Below the pieces are notes generated by a model. That model was not told the origin of the DNA. It made no database searches and saw nothing but the letters and a program-made list of their open reading frames with translations. The position numbers were made by a program, and so were the translations under genes. DNA of 64,000 nt from JBAXTZ01 sp037129925 (GTDB lineage: Bacteria; Bacillota; Negativicutes; JBAXTZ01), in the NCBI GenBank assembly GCA_037129925.1, contig JBAXTZ010000001.1:121454-185453 (forward strand), in the 5' to 3' direction. Positions 34,280 to 42,652 of the stretch are shown piece after piece; within the stretch, counting starts at the first letter, position 1, and every line of letters begins with the position of its first letter.

Positions 34280-34307
34280 ATTATAGCATGGTTTCGCTAA
34301 AGGTCAA
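34280..34307 (-). promoter_or_regulatory. sigma-A promoter of the P-type ATPase transcript
   Basis: On the minus strand TTGACC, 16 bases, TATAAT. The predicted start (about 34272) lies shortly before the riboswitch aptamer. Confidence 0.75.
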
Positions 34308-34313
34308 TACACT

Positions 34314-34610
34314 TTACTTGAAATACTTGTTTTTTAGGAATTTTATTCCGGCTTCAACATACGGCGCAGCTTTCACCTGACCGTCGGCGAGCGCATCCTT
34401 CAATTTTCCGACCACGTCGTTCATGGTGTCTACCGGAGCTGCTGGCGGCTTGCGGCTGGACGCTTGAGGCTGGTGGTTGGCGGCTTCCCAAGCAATCAAC
34501 GCCTCCATTATTTCACCATTGCTCTTTTCCAACAAATCCTTGGCTTCTTTGTAACCCAGCCCGGTTCGTTCCCGGATGGTGTCGAGTTTTTCCAGTGTTA
34601 TTTCACTCAT
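34314..34610 (-). CDS. DUF4342 domain small protein with UBA/TS-N-like helices
   Basis: The 98-residue protein has an N-terminal three-helix UBA/TS-N-like segment (RERTGLGYKEAKDLLEKSNG followed by MEALIAWE), the feature that defines DUF4342 proteins. A Pro/Ala-rich linker and a C-terminal helix with basic end (FLKNKYFK) follow. GGAGG lies 9 bases before the ATG. Homologues are small cytoplasmic proteins of unknown role. It lies between the ATPase_2 gene and the riboswitch promoter on the same strand, 55 bases after the ATPase_2 start-distal end, and may be independently transcribed. Confidence 0.75.
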   Translation of the reverse strand: MSEITLEKLDTIRERTGLGYKEAKDLLEKSNGEIMEALIAWEAANHQPQASSRKPPAAPVDTMNDVVGKLKDALADGQVKAAPYVEAGIKFLKNKYFK

Positions 34611-34665
34611 TTTTTATGCCTCCTTATTTATAACCTGTCATCATTGATTGGATTTTTTTGATTAG

Positions 34666-36057
34666 TCAACCAAGTTTGATCAAAAATATATCCGCAGATT
34701 CTTTCGCCAATGTAACTAGCCGCTTGGTAAAACCATTTTTGCCATAAATCACATATTTTTTTTGACGTTCACTATTATGCCAAACAACGTTGGCGGCTTT
34801 ATGCTTCAACTCATGGTAAACATCTATATCAACCATGGCGGTCGTGTACTTACATTCGCCAAAAGCGATTTCGCCACTTTCCTCGTTTAACGCCACAAAA
34901 TCAATTTCACTGGCGTTGTCCCACCACCGTCCGGTTTTATGATAATGGCTGCCACAAATCGCACTTGAATTGCTCCGGAAATTTTCACGGCAGATTTTTT
35001 CATAGACAAAACTTACATGATTTTCAATCAATCGCTCCGACAACCGCTCCTGCACGTAAGCGATATTTCCCAACTCCAGATAGCTACGATAGGGATAGAC
35101 AAATTTAAACCAAAATTCAATAAAATTGTCTTTGATAAAATATAGTCCTTTTTTGCTCTTTTCCGGATATTCTTCGGTCACCGGCACGATCCGCTCAATC
35201 AAGTCCAACGTTCGCAGCGTTTCCAGATGCCGCGTGAGTTGCTGTTGACGAACACCCATGCGCGTCGCAATCTTGCCAATCTTGTGCTCGCCCTGGGCAA
35301 TCGTCTTTAACAGCGAGAAATAGCTACCCAAATCGCGCACTTCATTTTCCAACAAAAATATCGGCTCTTCATACAACAGGCTGTTCTTGTTAAGAATAAC
35401 GGCGGTTATTTCCTCAATCAGCGGCTTCTTGCCACTAAACTGCTCGATGTATTTGGGAATACCGCCAGTCACCGAATAGAGGGGAATAAGTTTATTTTCG
35501 CCAAGTTCTGTAAAAAACTCATGGTAATAACGGTACTCAATCTGCATTAGCCGAATTTGTCCGGTGCGTCTGCCGTACAGCGGACTGCCGTAATTGAGCG
35601 TTTCACTTTCCATCATTCCTACAAGTGAACCGCACAAAACCAGCATAATATTGCTATCTTGCATGCGCGTATCCCAAATTCGCTGTAACACTGAAGAAAA
35701 TCCGGCACGAGCCATACACAAATACTGATACTCGTCGATTACCAGAACTATTCTGCCAGTTTTCGAATAGTCGCAGATTTTCAACAACATCTCTTCCCAT
35801 TCCGGAGTGGCATAACGCGTGAAATCTACATCCTCGTTAAATCCGTTCAAACTACGGGCAAAAGCAAAGCGATTTTCCAAATCACTTTCTGACTCAGCCA
35901 GAAAATATATCGCTCGCTTAGTACGGATAAATTCTCGCAACAACGAAGTTTTCCCGACCCGCCTGCGACCGTACACCACAGTGAATGATGACCGCTCGGC
36001 GGTGAATTCATCATTCAAAAAATTCAATTCGGTTGCTCTATTTACAAATTTTTGCAT
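34666..36057 (-). CDS. ATPase_2 / DUF234 family ATP-binding protein
   Basis: The 463-residue STAND-like ATPase has Walker A GRRRVGKTSL (residues 30-39), Walker B IVLVIDEYQYL near 103-113 and a sensor segment LVLCGSLVGMMES. A winged-helix region follows (KIGKIATRMGVRQQQLTRHL), then a C-terminal DUF234/PD-(D/E)xK-like domain with EIDFVALNEESGEIAFGECK. That E-x-K strand resembles a nuclease core. Such proteins are common in archaea and anaerobes, usually as single genes of unknown function. The gene has its own short leader and is separated from the beta-barrel gene by a terminator. Confidence 0.85.
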   Translation of the reverse strand: MQKFVNRATELNFLNDEFTAERSSFTVVYGRRRVGKTSLLREFIRTKRAIYFLAESESDLENRFAFARSLNGFNEDVDFTRYATPEWEEMLLKICDYSKTGRIVLVIDEYQYLCMARAGFSSVLQRIWDTRMQDSNIMLVLCGSLVGMMESETLNYGSPLYGRRTGQIRLMQIEYRYYHEFFTELGENKLIPLYSVTGGIPKYIEQFSGKKPLIEEITAVILNKNSLLYEEPIFLLENEVRDLGSYFSLLKTIAQGEHKIGKIATRMGVRQQQLTRHLETLRTLDLIERIVPVTEEYPEKSKKGLYFIKDNFIEFWFKFVYPYRSYLELGNIAYVQERLSERLIENHVSFVYEKICRENFRSNSSAICGSHYHKTGRWWDNASEIDFVALNEESGEIAFGECKYTTAMVDIDVYHELKHKAANVVWHNSERQKKYVIYGKNGFTKRLVTLAKESADIFLIKLG

Positions 36058-36146
36058 AGCGCCTTCTTTTATATGATTACGTTCATTATGTTTGTATTCA
36101 TATTATATTACAAAACCGAACACTTGTCTATTGGCGAGAACCCCGC

Positions 36147-36192
36147 AAAAAAACCTGCAAGACATTAACTGTCTCGCAGGTTTAATTTTTTT
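36147..36192 (-). terminator. terminator of the beta-barrel candidate gene
   Basis: AAACCTGC(A/G)AGACA and its complement TGTCTCGCAGGTTT form a strong stem, with seven T after it on the minus strand and a T run on the plus strand. Confidence 0.85.
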
Positions 36193-36231
36193 ATCTGGGG
36201 GCAATTCACGAATTGCCCAATTAATTCGAAT

Positions 36232-36813
36232 TTACAGTTTTATGCCGACACCAACCGACGGGTACCAAACGCCGTTATTATAGCCGAAGCTTTTGTTATT
36301 GTTGTAGTTCCAAGCATTTGCATAGTTGATGTCAAAATGCAGATCGACTGTCGGGTTGAAAAAATAAGCGGCGCCGGCGTTGAATTTATAGATTGGCGCT
36401 CCCAATTCACCCATGACATACGCCTGCCAGTTTTCGCCCATCGGAATCCCAAGTTGCAAGCCTATTTGACCACCAAACGAATTTGTATCCGTAGTGCCGC
36501 TAGTATTGAATGAAAAACCAATGCCAGACTGAATGCCGCCGAAAATCAACAAACTTAACGGCGTATCGCCGAGATTACCAAATTTGTAGTTGATGTTTAA
36601 CTGAGTATCCGATTCGCTCGAAACGCTAACCGCCCAGCCTTGACCCAAACCAATAGCTCCGGTAAACGCGACGCCGCCAGTAGCACTTACTGCCGAAGTT
36701 GAAAAGTCAAATGTCGCCGTTCCGTAAGCAGTCGAAGGCGCGGGTGCGGCAAGCGCAGTTGCTGATACAATCAGCAGTGCTGCCATTACGGCAACGAGTA
36801 GTAATTTTTTCAT
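36232..36813 (-). CDS. exported beta-barrel-like protein
   Basis: The 193-residue protein has a clean signal peptide (KKLLLVAVMAALLIVSATAL, cut near AAPAPS). The mature part alternates polar and hydrophobic residues with many Gly and aromatic positions (NINYKFGNLG, GGQIGLQLGIPMGENWQAY, LHFDINYANAWNY) and ends VGVGIKL. This fits a small 8-10 strand outer-membrane barrel, though the last residue is Leu rather than Phe. AAGGAG lies 7 bases before the ATG and a near-consensus promoter precedes it. It is a single-gene unit. Function is unknown. Confidence 0.7.
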   Translation of the reverse strand: MKKLLLVAVMAALLIVSATALAAPAPSTAYGTATFDFSTSAVSATGGVAFTGAIGLGQGWAVSVSSESDTQLNINYKFGNLGDTPLSLLIFGGIQSGIGFSFNTSGTTDTNSFGGQIGLQLGIPMGENWQAYVMGELGAPIYKFNAGAAYFFNPTVDLHFDINYANAWNYNNNKSFGYNNGVWYPSVGVGIKL

Positions 36814-36843
36814 GTAGGTTCTCCTTCTTTTTGATTAGCATAC

Positions 36844-36872
36844 ACTATACCACGGAAATGGCGGTTTGTAAA
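36844..36872 (-). promoter_or_regulatory. sigma-A promoter of the beta-barrel candidate
   Basis: On the minus strand TTTACA, 17 bases, TATAGT, about 30 bases before the start codon. Confidence 0.75.
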
Positions 36873-37025
36873 TGACAGCTATTCTGCGCTAATCAAACAG
36901 CTAGCCGATTGCCCACTTGTAATTCAGCTATTTTGCGCTAAAATATATGTGCGGCGGTGTTGATATTCGCCCACCGCGCGATGCCAAGACATGAAAACAC
37001 CATCAAATTAAGCTGGAGAAACCAA

Positions 37026-37571
37026 ATGATAAAATTTGAAACCGACCGACTAATAATTCGTGACCACATCGCTAGCGACCTTGCCGATTATCACCGCTGG
37101 ATATCAGATGCTGAACTTATGGAATTCGTCATCTTCGGAAAATCAGCCAGCGTCGAGCAATCCATCATCCTGTTCGCTGAAGCGTTAGCCGGGCAATTTG
37201 ACAGTAACCGGACAAAATATTTTTTAACCGCGCTTGAAAAATCATCAGGCAGAATAATCGGCGATTGCGGAATAACCGTAATCGAAAAACAAGTCAACGG
37301 CGGTATCGGCGAAATCGGCTATATTTTGCTCAAAGAGTTTTGGGGTCATGGCTATGCCGCCGAAATCGCCCGCAGGCTGATTGATTACTGTTTCACCGAA
37401 CTAAAACTGCACAAAATCGTAGCCCACTGCGATTCGGAAAACACCGCATCCGAGCAGGTAATGCTGCGCTGCGGCATGGTCAAGGAAGGCGCAATCAAAA
37501 ACTGTCGTTACATGAACGGCATCTGGAAAGACGAGTTGCAGTACACGGTCATTAACGAGAACAACCTGTAA
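37026..37571 (+). CDS. GNAT family N-acetyltransferase (RimJ/RimL-like)
   Basis: The 181-residue protein begins MIKFETDRLIIRDHIASDL, the usual opening of RimJ/RimL-type acetyltransferases, and has the acetyl-CoA loop GYILLKEFWGHGYAAEIARR. A C-terminal KIVAHCDSENTASEQVMLRC segment with GMVKEGAIKNC is typical of the family. The ATG at 37026 has GGAG 7 bases upstream; in-frame codons further upstream are not preceded by a site. The acceptor may be a protein N-terminus or a small amine and is not predictable. The gene is alone on the plus strand and its stop lies inside its own terminator stem. Confidence 0.85.
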   Translation: MIKFETDRLIIRDHIASDLADYHRWISDAELMEFVIFGKSASVEQSIILFAEALAGQFDSNRTKYFLTALEKSSGRIIGDCGITVIEKQVNGGIGEIGYILLKEFWGHGYAAEIARRLIDYCFTELKLHKIVAHCDSENTASEQVMLRCGMVKEGAIKNCRYMNGIWKDELQYTVINENNL

Positions 37572-37598
37572 TCCGGATTCGACCGGATTACAGGTTGT
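37561..37598 (+). terminator. terminator of the GNAT gene
   Basis: ACAACCTGTAATCCGG and CCGGATTACAGGTTGT form a perfect 16-base-pair stem with a 6-base loop. The 5' arm includes the last codons of the gene. The following T content is modest. Confidence 0.7.
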
Positions 37599-37625
37599 TC
37601 TCGTCCGTTAAGTTTCAGTCCTTTC

Positions 37626-38783
37626 TTACGCCCCCGGCGTTTTTCGTTTCGGCGCGCGATACAAGAACTCATGCGCCTCATGCAAGCGAGCGGTAATCTC
37701 GATGCGCTGCGGGCAGTGCTGCTCACAGGCGCGGCATTTGATACAGGCATCGGCTTTGACCGCCAGGGCGTTATAGTTATCCTTGGCTTCGCCGACTTGC
37801 TTGCCGAGAATGGCGTTCTTCGCGGTATTATACAAGGAAAAAATCTCAGGAATGTCGATTTTCATCGGACAATCGATACAATACCGGCAAGCTGTACAAG
37901 GAACAACATTTCTACTCTTCATTATCGCTTGCGCCTCGGCAATCGCCGCGTGTTCGATGTCGGTCATCACCCCAACACCGGCGCGACCGGCGTATTCAAT
38001 ATTGTCTACCGCCTGTTGCATGGCGCTCATGCCGCTCAACACCAGTGAAATTTCCGGTTTGTTCCACAACCAGCGTAACGCCATCTCCACTTGTGAGCGA
38101 TTGGTGGTCTTAAAGCATTTCGCGACCGCCTTCAAGCTGGCAAGATTACCGCCTAACAATGGTTCCATAACCACTACCGGTATGCCCTTGCTGTGCGCGT
38201 ACTCAACCCCGGCAGTTCCCGCCTGCACTGCTTCGTTCATATAGTTATACTGCACCTGGCAAAATTCCCAATCGTAGCTGTCAATAATCTTTTTAAATAC
38301 TGAAAAACTGTCATGAAAGGAAAAGCCGATGTGTTTGATCAACCCCTGGCGCTTTTTTTCCTCACACCAGGCGATAATGTCTAGCCGCTGCACGGTTTCC
38401 CAAGTTTCAGCATTCAGGGCGTGCAACAGGTAAAAGTCAATATACGAAGTATCCAAGCGTGCTAACTGCTCGTCAAAAATCCGCTCGAGATCAGCAGGCT
38501 TCTTGACCAGCCATACCGGCATTTTGTCCGCCAGATAAACCTTTTCGCGATAACCATCTTTCAATGATTTGCCGATAGCCACTTCGCTTTGACCGTCGTT
38601 ATAAATGTAAGCCGTATCGACATAGTTTATCCCTTGATCATAGGCATAGCGCAACATCTTTACTGCTGCGGCTTCATCCACAGTGTTCGCAGAGTCGCTC
38701 TCGCCTACCTCCATAAACCGCATCCCGCCAAAGCCGAGCAGGGTGAGTTTCTTGCCGGTTTTTCCAAATTCGCGATGTTGCAT
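37626..38783 (-). CDS. aldo/keto reductase with C-terminal 4Fe-4S domain
   Basis: The 385-residue protein has an aldo/keto reductase barrel (LGFGGMRFME, NYVDTAYIYNDGQSEVAIG with the catalytic Tyr region, DFYLLHALNAETWE). A C-terminal ferredoxin-like part carries CTACRYCIDCP and CIKCRACEQHCP, enough for two 4Fe-4S clusters. This architecture is widespread in anaerobes; the physiological substrate is usually unknown. The ATG at 38783 is chosen because GGAGG, which overlaps an upstream in-frame ATG, lies 8 bases before it. It is a monocistronic gene between the GNAT gene and the secretin operon. Confidence 0.88.
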   Translation of the reverse strand: MQHREFGKTGKKLTLLGFGGMRFMEVGESDSANTVDEAAAVKMLRYAYDQGINYVDTAYIYNDGQSEVAIGKSLKDGYREKVYLADKMPVWLVKKPADLERIFDEQLARLDTSYIDFYLLHALNAETWETVQRLDIIAWCEEKKRQGLIKHIGFSFHDSFSVFKKIIDSYDWEFCQVQYNYMNEAVQAGTAGVEYAHSKGIPVVVMEPLLGGNLASLKAVAKCFKTTNRSQVEMALRWLWNKPEISLVLSGMSAMQQAVDNIEYAGRAGVGVMTDIEHAAIAEAQAIMKSRNVVPCTACRYCIDCPMKIDIPEIFSLYNTAKNAILGKQVGEAKDNYNALAVKADACIKCRACEQHCPQRIEITARLHEAHEFLYRAPKRKTPGA

Positions 38784-38844
38784 CTTTTTCTCCTCCATTC
38801 TGTTATATCCAGTCTTTGTTGCTGATGTTTTAGCCCAGCTTCGC

Positions 38845-39999
38845 CTAGAACCCAGACGGAATCATCCGCACCGAGACAAAAAGTATCGATATCTTGCTCG
38901 CCGGTTGCTGTGTTTCATGGGAAAATAAATATTTTATCAACGGTATCTGCCCCAATATCGGAATGTATTCCAAATTTTTCGTCATGAAATCGGACACAAA
39001 GGTGCCGGCGATATTTAATTTGCCATCAGCCTTAATTACCCGGTCGGTAGTGAGATTTTTTACCGTATATGTTGCCGCTTCAGTACCGGCAAGCTGTACC
39101 GCACCGGTAGTCGAGGAAATCTGAACGGCAATCGCCAGCCGCACCCGGGTATCCATCAAGCTATCCGGGTTCAATTGCGTGATAGTTGGCAATATTTGTA
39201 ACTGCGAGTTAAGTTGTTGTGTGGAAGTTGAAGTATTTCCACCGCTAGTAATAATAATCGGAAATGAATTTTGGTTGGAAATCATCGCCGTAGCGCCGCT
39301 GGCAGCCAGCACTTCGCCGGTAACTAAAGTTTGTCCTGAATTTAAGGTGTCGTTTATGTTGATGTCGCTAATATTGAACGAGCTACTAAAGGTGCCGGTA
39401 ATGGTATTGGTCGCCGAGTCTAGTTTACCGGCGCTGCCAGAGTTTGAATAAGCATCGCCAACAGTATAATTATTGTTGGTAAAGGTCGGAAAAATATTTA
39501 TCCCCAGACTTTTCAATTCACTAGCGCTATACGAGCGCATATGTACCTGAATATCAATCATATATTTTGGCGCCTGCAACTGTTCTTTCAAAACAATACC
39601 AATGATTTTCTTGGCAACTTCCACGGCGGAACTATCACCCATAACAACCACACAGGAAATGGCCGAGGCCTGCGATAACAACACTTTGACATTCTGCAAC
39701 CGACTGTCGGCACTCAATGCATCCAGCGCCAACTGGACCTTATCTAAATTGGTATTGGTAATGGGAATGCGGACAATCGTCCCGTCGCTATTGGCAGTCT
39801 CGCCCCAAAACAACTTATCCTGGCTAGCTGCTAACGCCGGCGGCTCATTTGCTGCAAAACTAGCGTAATCGGCGCCAGCGTTTGGTCGCAATATCGAATC
39901 CACGATACTATCGGTGCCGCTGTCCTCGGCGCCAGCGACCGGCACAAAGCAAAACAGCATCAGCAATATTCCAGTCAATATTAATCGAGTTAAGCGCAT
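38845..39999 (-). CDS. small secretin-family protein 2
   Basis: The 384-residue exported protein (signal peptide LTRLILTGILLMLFCFVPVA) has one N-domain (VQLALDALSADSRLQNVKVL, then VVVMGDSSAVEVAKKII) and a secretin C-domain. The secretin signature reads EYIPILGQIPLIKYLFSHE, with the upstream RVIKADGKLNIAG segment equivalent to the usual dG..v.i.Gl motif. At under 400 residues it is much shorter than GspD or PilQ (600 or more). It has only one ring-forming N-domain and no AMIN or S-domain. It is a clear paralogue of the gene 17 bases upstream. Secretins form outer-membrane gates; no other type II/IV pilus gene is nearby. Confidence 0.8.
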   Translation of the reverse strand: MRLTRLILTGILLMLFCFVPVAGAEDSGTDSIVDSILRPNAGADYASFAANEPPALAASQDKLFWGETANSDGTIVRIPITNTNLDKVQLALDALSADSRLQNVKVLLSQASAISCVVVMGDSSAVEVAKKIIGIVLKEQLQAPKYMIDIQVHMRSYSASELKSLGINIFPTFTNNNYTVGDAYSNSGSAGKLDSATNTITGTFSSSFNISDININDTLNSGQTLVTGEVLAASGATAMISNQNSFPIIITSGGNTSTSTQQLNSQLQILPTITQLNPDSLMDTRVRLAIAVQISSTTGAVQLAGTEAATYTVKNLTTDRVIKADGKLNIAGTFVSDFMTKNLEYIPILGQIPLIKYLFSHETQQPASKISILFVSVRMIPSGF

Positions 40000-40016
40000 A
40001 ATCTTCCTCGCTCCGG

Positions 40017-41090
40017 CTAATAGGCCGGCATGAAACGTACAGCGATGAACAATACCGAAAACTGACGGCTGTGGGTATCGCCTTTTTTGGAAAAAAAATA
40101 CTGCAAGAACGGTATTTCTCCCAGTAACGGCGTGTAGTTGTTTTCTTTGTAGTTGTCATCTTCAGCAAAACTACCCGCAAACCGCGGCACGCCGTCGGCG
40201 CGAAACACCCGCTCAGTGGTCAGCGCTTTGGTAGTATAGGCAATCGCCTGAGTGTTGCCACTGACAACTGTCGCAGTCGGTAGCGAGATACTCAAATCAA
40301 TATCTAACTTTACTAAACTGGCCTGAATATTATCCGGGTCATAACTCAGCAATACCGGCTTTACCGAAATTTTGGTTAGTACACTTTGATCCGTCGCCTC
40401 AATTTGCGTCGGGCTGACCGTCAAAATCGGCGAATGGTCCTCACTGCTGATGAGCGCTACTGTGCCGTTAGGCGTCATGACGTCGGTGCTGACCAATGTC
40501 TTGCCAATCGACGCAAATTGCCGCAAATCAATGTCTGGAAAATTTAGTATGAACCCCATATTTGTGTCATTGCTACTGCTTGTGGTATTCGGCTGCGGCG
40601 GCAGGATGCTCTGCGTTAAGCTGTTCTTAAACTGGCTATTATTGGGCGTGGTCTTGGTGCTCAAACTCGGAAACAAATTCAAGCCGATGCTGTTGGCATC
40701 GCTTTGCGTAAACTCTCGCAAATTGACCGAAATATCAATCAACAGCTTGGGCCCTTCCAGTTCCGCGCCGACAATAAACTTTAATTGTTCTCGTGCAGCG
40801 GCAACATCATCTGGCGCGCCGATAATCACCAGCTCAGCGCTGTTGGCAACTTCGGATACGAATACCGTAACTTTACCAAGCGCCCCCTGGGCCTTTAATT
40901 TGGTCAACAAATCCTGAACATTGGCAACTTTGTTGACGGCGATTGGAATCTTTACCAACTGACCATCATCGGTGATATACTCAATAATTATTGGCAGTTT
41001 TAGGTCTTTGGTATCAATTGCCTGCGTCTGCTGGCCCCCAAAAGCCATAACCAACAAAAGTAGCACCGTGCAAGTACGCCAACACTTCAT
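40017..41090 (-). CDS. small secretin-family protein 1
   Basis: The 357-residue paralogue of the next gene has a signal peptide (TCTVLLLLVMAFGGQQTQA), an N-domain (VQDLLTKLKAQGALGKVTVF, then LVIIGAPDDVAAAREQLKFI) and a secretin domain. The latter contains NYTPLLGEIPFLQYFFSKK and TERVFRADGVPRFAGSFAED. Its Thr/Ser/Asn-rich insert before the secretin strands differs from the sister protein. Two dissimilar secretins in tandem suggest a hetero-oligomeric gate or two gates for different cargo. It lies 13 bases after the exported 217-residue protein, in one operon. Confidence 0.8.
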   Translation of the reverse strand: MKCWRTCTVLLLLVMAFGGQQTQAIDTKDLKLPIIIEYITDDGQLVKIPIAVNKVANVQDLLTKLKAQGALGKVTVFVSEVANSAELVIIGAPDDVAAAREQLKFIVGAELEGPKLLIDISVNLREFTQSDANSIGLNLFPSLSTKTTPNNSQFKNSLTQSILPPQPNTTSSSNDTNMGFILNFPDIDLRQFASIGKTLVSTDVMTPNGTVALISSEDHSPILTVSPTQIEATDQSVLTKISVKPVLLSYDPDNIQASLVKLDIDLSISLPTATVVSGNTQAIAYTTKALTTERVFRADGVPRFAGSFAEDDNYKENNYTPLLGEIPFLQYFFSKKGDTHSRQFSVLFIAVRFMPAY

Positions 41091-41103
41091 CTTTTTTGCC
41101 CTC

Positions 41104-41757
41104 TCAATAAATGTGGATCGACGCTCCGGGTTCGGCGTAAAACGGCCACCAAATTATAAAGTCGTTCGCCAGTTTTTCGTCCGAAGACCGAATCATCTGA
41201 TAAGATTTTTTCATTGGCAAAAACATATAGGCGATTGCCACTCCGGGCGGTAAATCAAAGCGGAACAAATAATAGGGATTGGCATCCAAACTGCGGATAA
41301 ACAATTTGTCATAATTGTTCTTGCCTTCCTGCATCATATACACGTAGTTCTTCCAGTTTATTTCCAACGTAACCGGTTGGGAAAAATCCCGTGGCCAGTC
41401 AATGCTTGGCGACACGTATAAATATATCACTTGATCGGGCGCTACCGGAAAGTCCGCCGGCAAATTGTCCTGTTGTAAAATGGCATATATATAATAATGC
41501 TGGCTGATATTCTTGAGTTTAGTATGAAACACCGCCTTACCGTCCTGGTCGCTGGTGGTCGTATCGACTATCGCCGCATCATTTTCCCGCATCAAATAAA
41601 TCTGCGCGCCGCTGATTGGCTGACCGGTATTGTCGTTCAAAAACAACGTCGCCGGAAAGCTTGGGGCGTCATTGGCCAAAACTTGTTGCGGCAGTATAAA
41701 TGAAGCAAAGGTTAACAGCAATAAATAGCAGACCGATTTGGATACTTTTTCGCCCAT
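41104..41757 (-). CDS. exported Ig-like/carboxypeptidase-regulatory-like protein of the secretin operon
   Basis: The 217-residue protein has a signal peptide (VCYLLLLTFASFILPQQVLA) and an N-terminal beta segment LNDNTGQPISGAQIYLMREN continuing to TTSDQDGKAVFH. That resembles carboxypeptidase-regulatory or Big-type domains. The remainder has many aromatics and no known motif. The ATG at 41757 (AGGTGG 5 bases upstream) is preferred over the GTG three codons earlier. It is the first gene of the operon before two secretins, so it may be a pilotin-like or periplasmic partner, but it has no lipobox. Confidence 0.7.
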   Translation of the reverse strand: MGEKVSKSVCYLLLLTFASFILPQQVLANDAPSFPATLFLNDNTGQPISGAQIYLMRENDAAIVDTTTSDQDGKAVFHTKLKNISQHYYIYAILQQDNLPADFPVAPDQVIYLYVSPSIDWPRDFSQPVTLEINWKNYVYMMQEGKNNYDKLFIRSLDANPYYLFRFDLPPGVAIAYMFLPMKKSYQMIRSSDEKLANDFIIWWPFYAEPGASIHIY

Positions 41758-41780
41758 TTCAACCACCTATATTTCATAGT

Positions 41781-41809
41781 AATTTAACAAACCGACAGCA
41801 ACTCGTCAA
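41781..41809 (-). promoter_or_regulatory. sigma-A promoter of the secretin operon
   Basis: On the minus strand TTGACG, 17 bases, TAAATT, about 25 bases before the start codon. Confidence 0.7.
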
Positions 41810-41880
41810 GAATACTTTACAAGATAGATTTACAAAAGTTTTATTCGGTCTTATATTATGACAAACGACTTTACAAAAAC

Positions 41881-41909
41881 TTGCTACCTTAGATATAGTC
41901 AAGTATAAT
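41881..41909 (+). promoter_or_regulatory. sigma-A promoter of the divergent exported-protein genes
   Basis: TTGCTA, 17 bases, TATAAT. A second option, TTTACA-18-TATAGT, overlaps it about 10 bases upstream. The promoter is back to back with that of the secretin operon in a 180-base divergent region. Confidence 0.75.
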
Positions 41910-41945
41910 TCAATTTTATCATCTTGGCAATAGTGGAGGAGTTAA

Positions 41946-42626
41946 ATGAAAAGTAAGCTGTACTTATTGTTAACCGCATGCATATTGACCATCTTTATCG
42001 CAACCACGCCCGCCGAAGCGGTCCAGACCGTTGCAATGGGGATCGCAAATTATGGCGGAGCCAGTGGCGCCGTATGGCGCATCGTAAATTATACCGACAA
42101 TCCCGTAACTATGACCATCGACAAAAGAAAATATTTTACCGATACATCCGATAGCAGCGGCACTTTTAAACTGGATGGCACCGATTATACCTATACCCCG
42201 GCTATGAAGTTGCCGTTGCTCATTCCGGCGCGGAGCGCGACTTCCGGTCAGCCTGGAGCAGCCGTGTGGTATCAAACTATCGGAGCAGTGACCGGTAAAG
42301 GTTCAGACGCTGCAGAATCAAAGTATAATACGATGTATTTCAAAATAAATAGCATTGAATTTCTCAAGTTGGAATTCCGGCGCGAGCGGGGTACTGCTGG
42401 CATTATGCACGGCGCCCGCCTCGATATTGCCGATGATTATATGACCCATAAAATTTCCGATTCCACCTATGTCGACGAGCTGGATGTCCTGGATGTCCCG
42501 GATTTTGGCGGTTTCAGGTGCGTGATAATCGTACCCGATCGTTCTACCGGTTCATTCTTAACAATCATGTTCTTGCCCAAAAATACTGGCTGGGCTGGCT
42601 ACAGGCCTTCATTTAGCACTAAATAG
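41946..42626 (+). CDS. exported protein of unknown function, beta-rich
   Basis: The 226-residue protein has a signal peptide (KLYLLLTACILTIFIATTPAEA). The mature part reads VAMGIANYGGASGAVWRIVN and YTDNPVTMTI, suggesting a beta-sandwich, with no family I recognise. There is a single central charged patch (LEFRRERGTAGIMHGARLDI). GGAGG lies 6 bases before the ATG. It is 26 bases upstream of the 1608-residue gene and surely co-transcribed. The opening of the mature region (a strand ending in an N-Y pair before VTMTI or VNVTS) looks like that of the larger protein, so both may share a module. Confidence 0.75.
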   Translation: MKSKLYLLLTACILTIFIATTPAEAVQTVAMGIANYGGASGAVWRIVNYTDNPVTMTIDKRKYFTDTSDSSGTFKLDGTDYTYTPAMKLPLLIPARSATSGQPGAAVWYQTIGAVTGKGSDAAESKYNTMYFKINSIEFLKLEFRRERGTAGIMHGARLDIADDYMTHKISDSTYVDELDVLDVPDFGGFRCVIIVPDRSTGSFLTIMFLPKNTGWAGYRPSFSTK

Positions 42627-42652
42627 CACGAAATAGGAGAGCGGCATAATAT

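Noticed and set aside
36957..37025. Longer GNAT protein with 23 extra N-terminal residues
   Set aside because: The standard family opening MIKFETDRLIIRD begins at 37026, preceded by GGAG at proper spacing.
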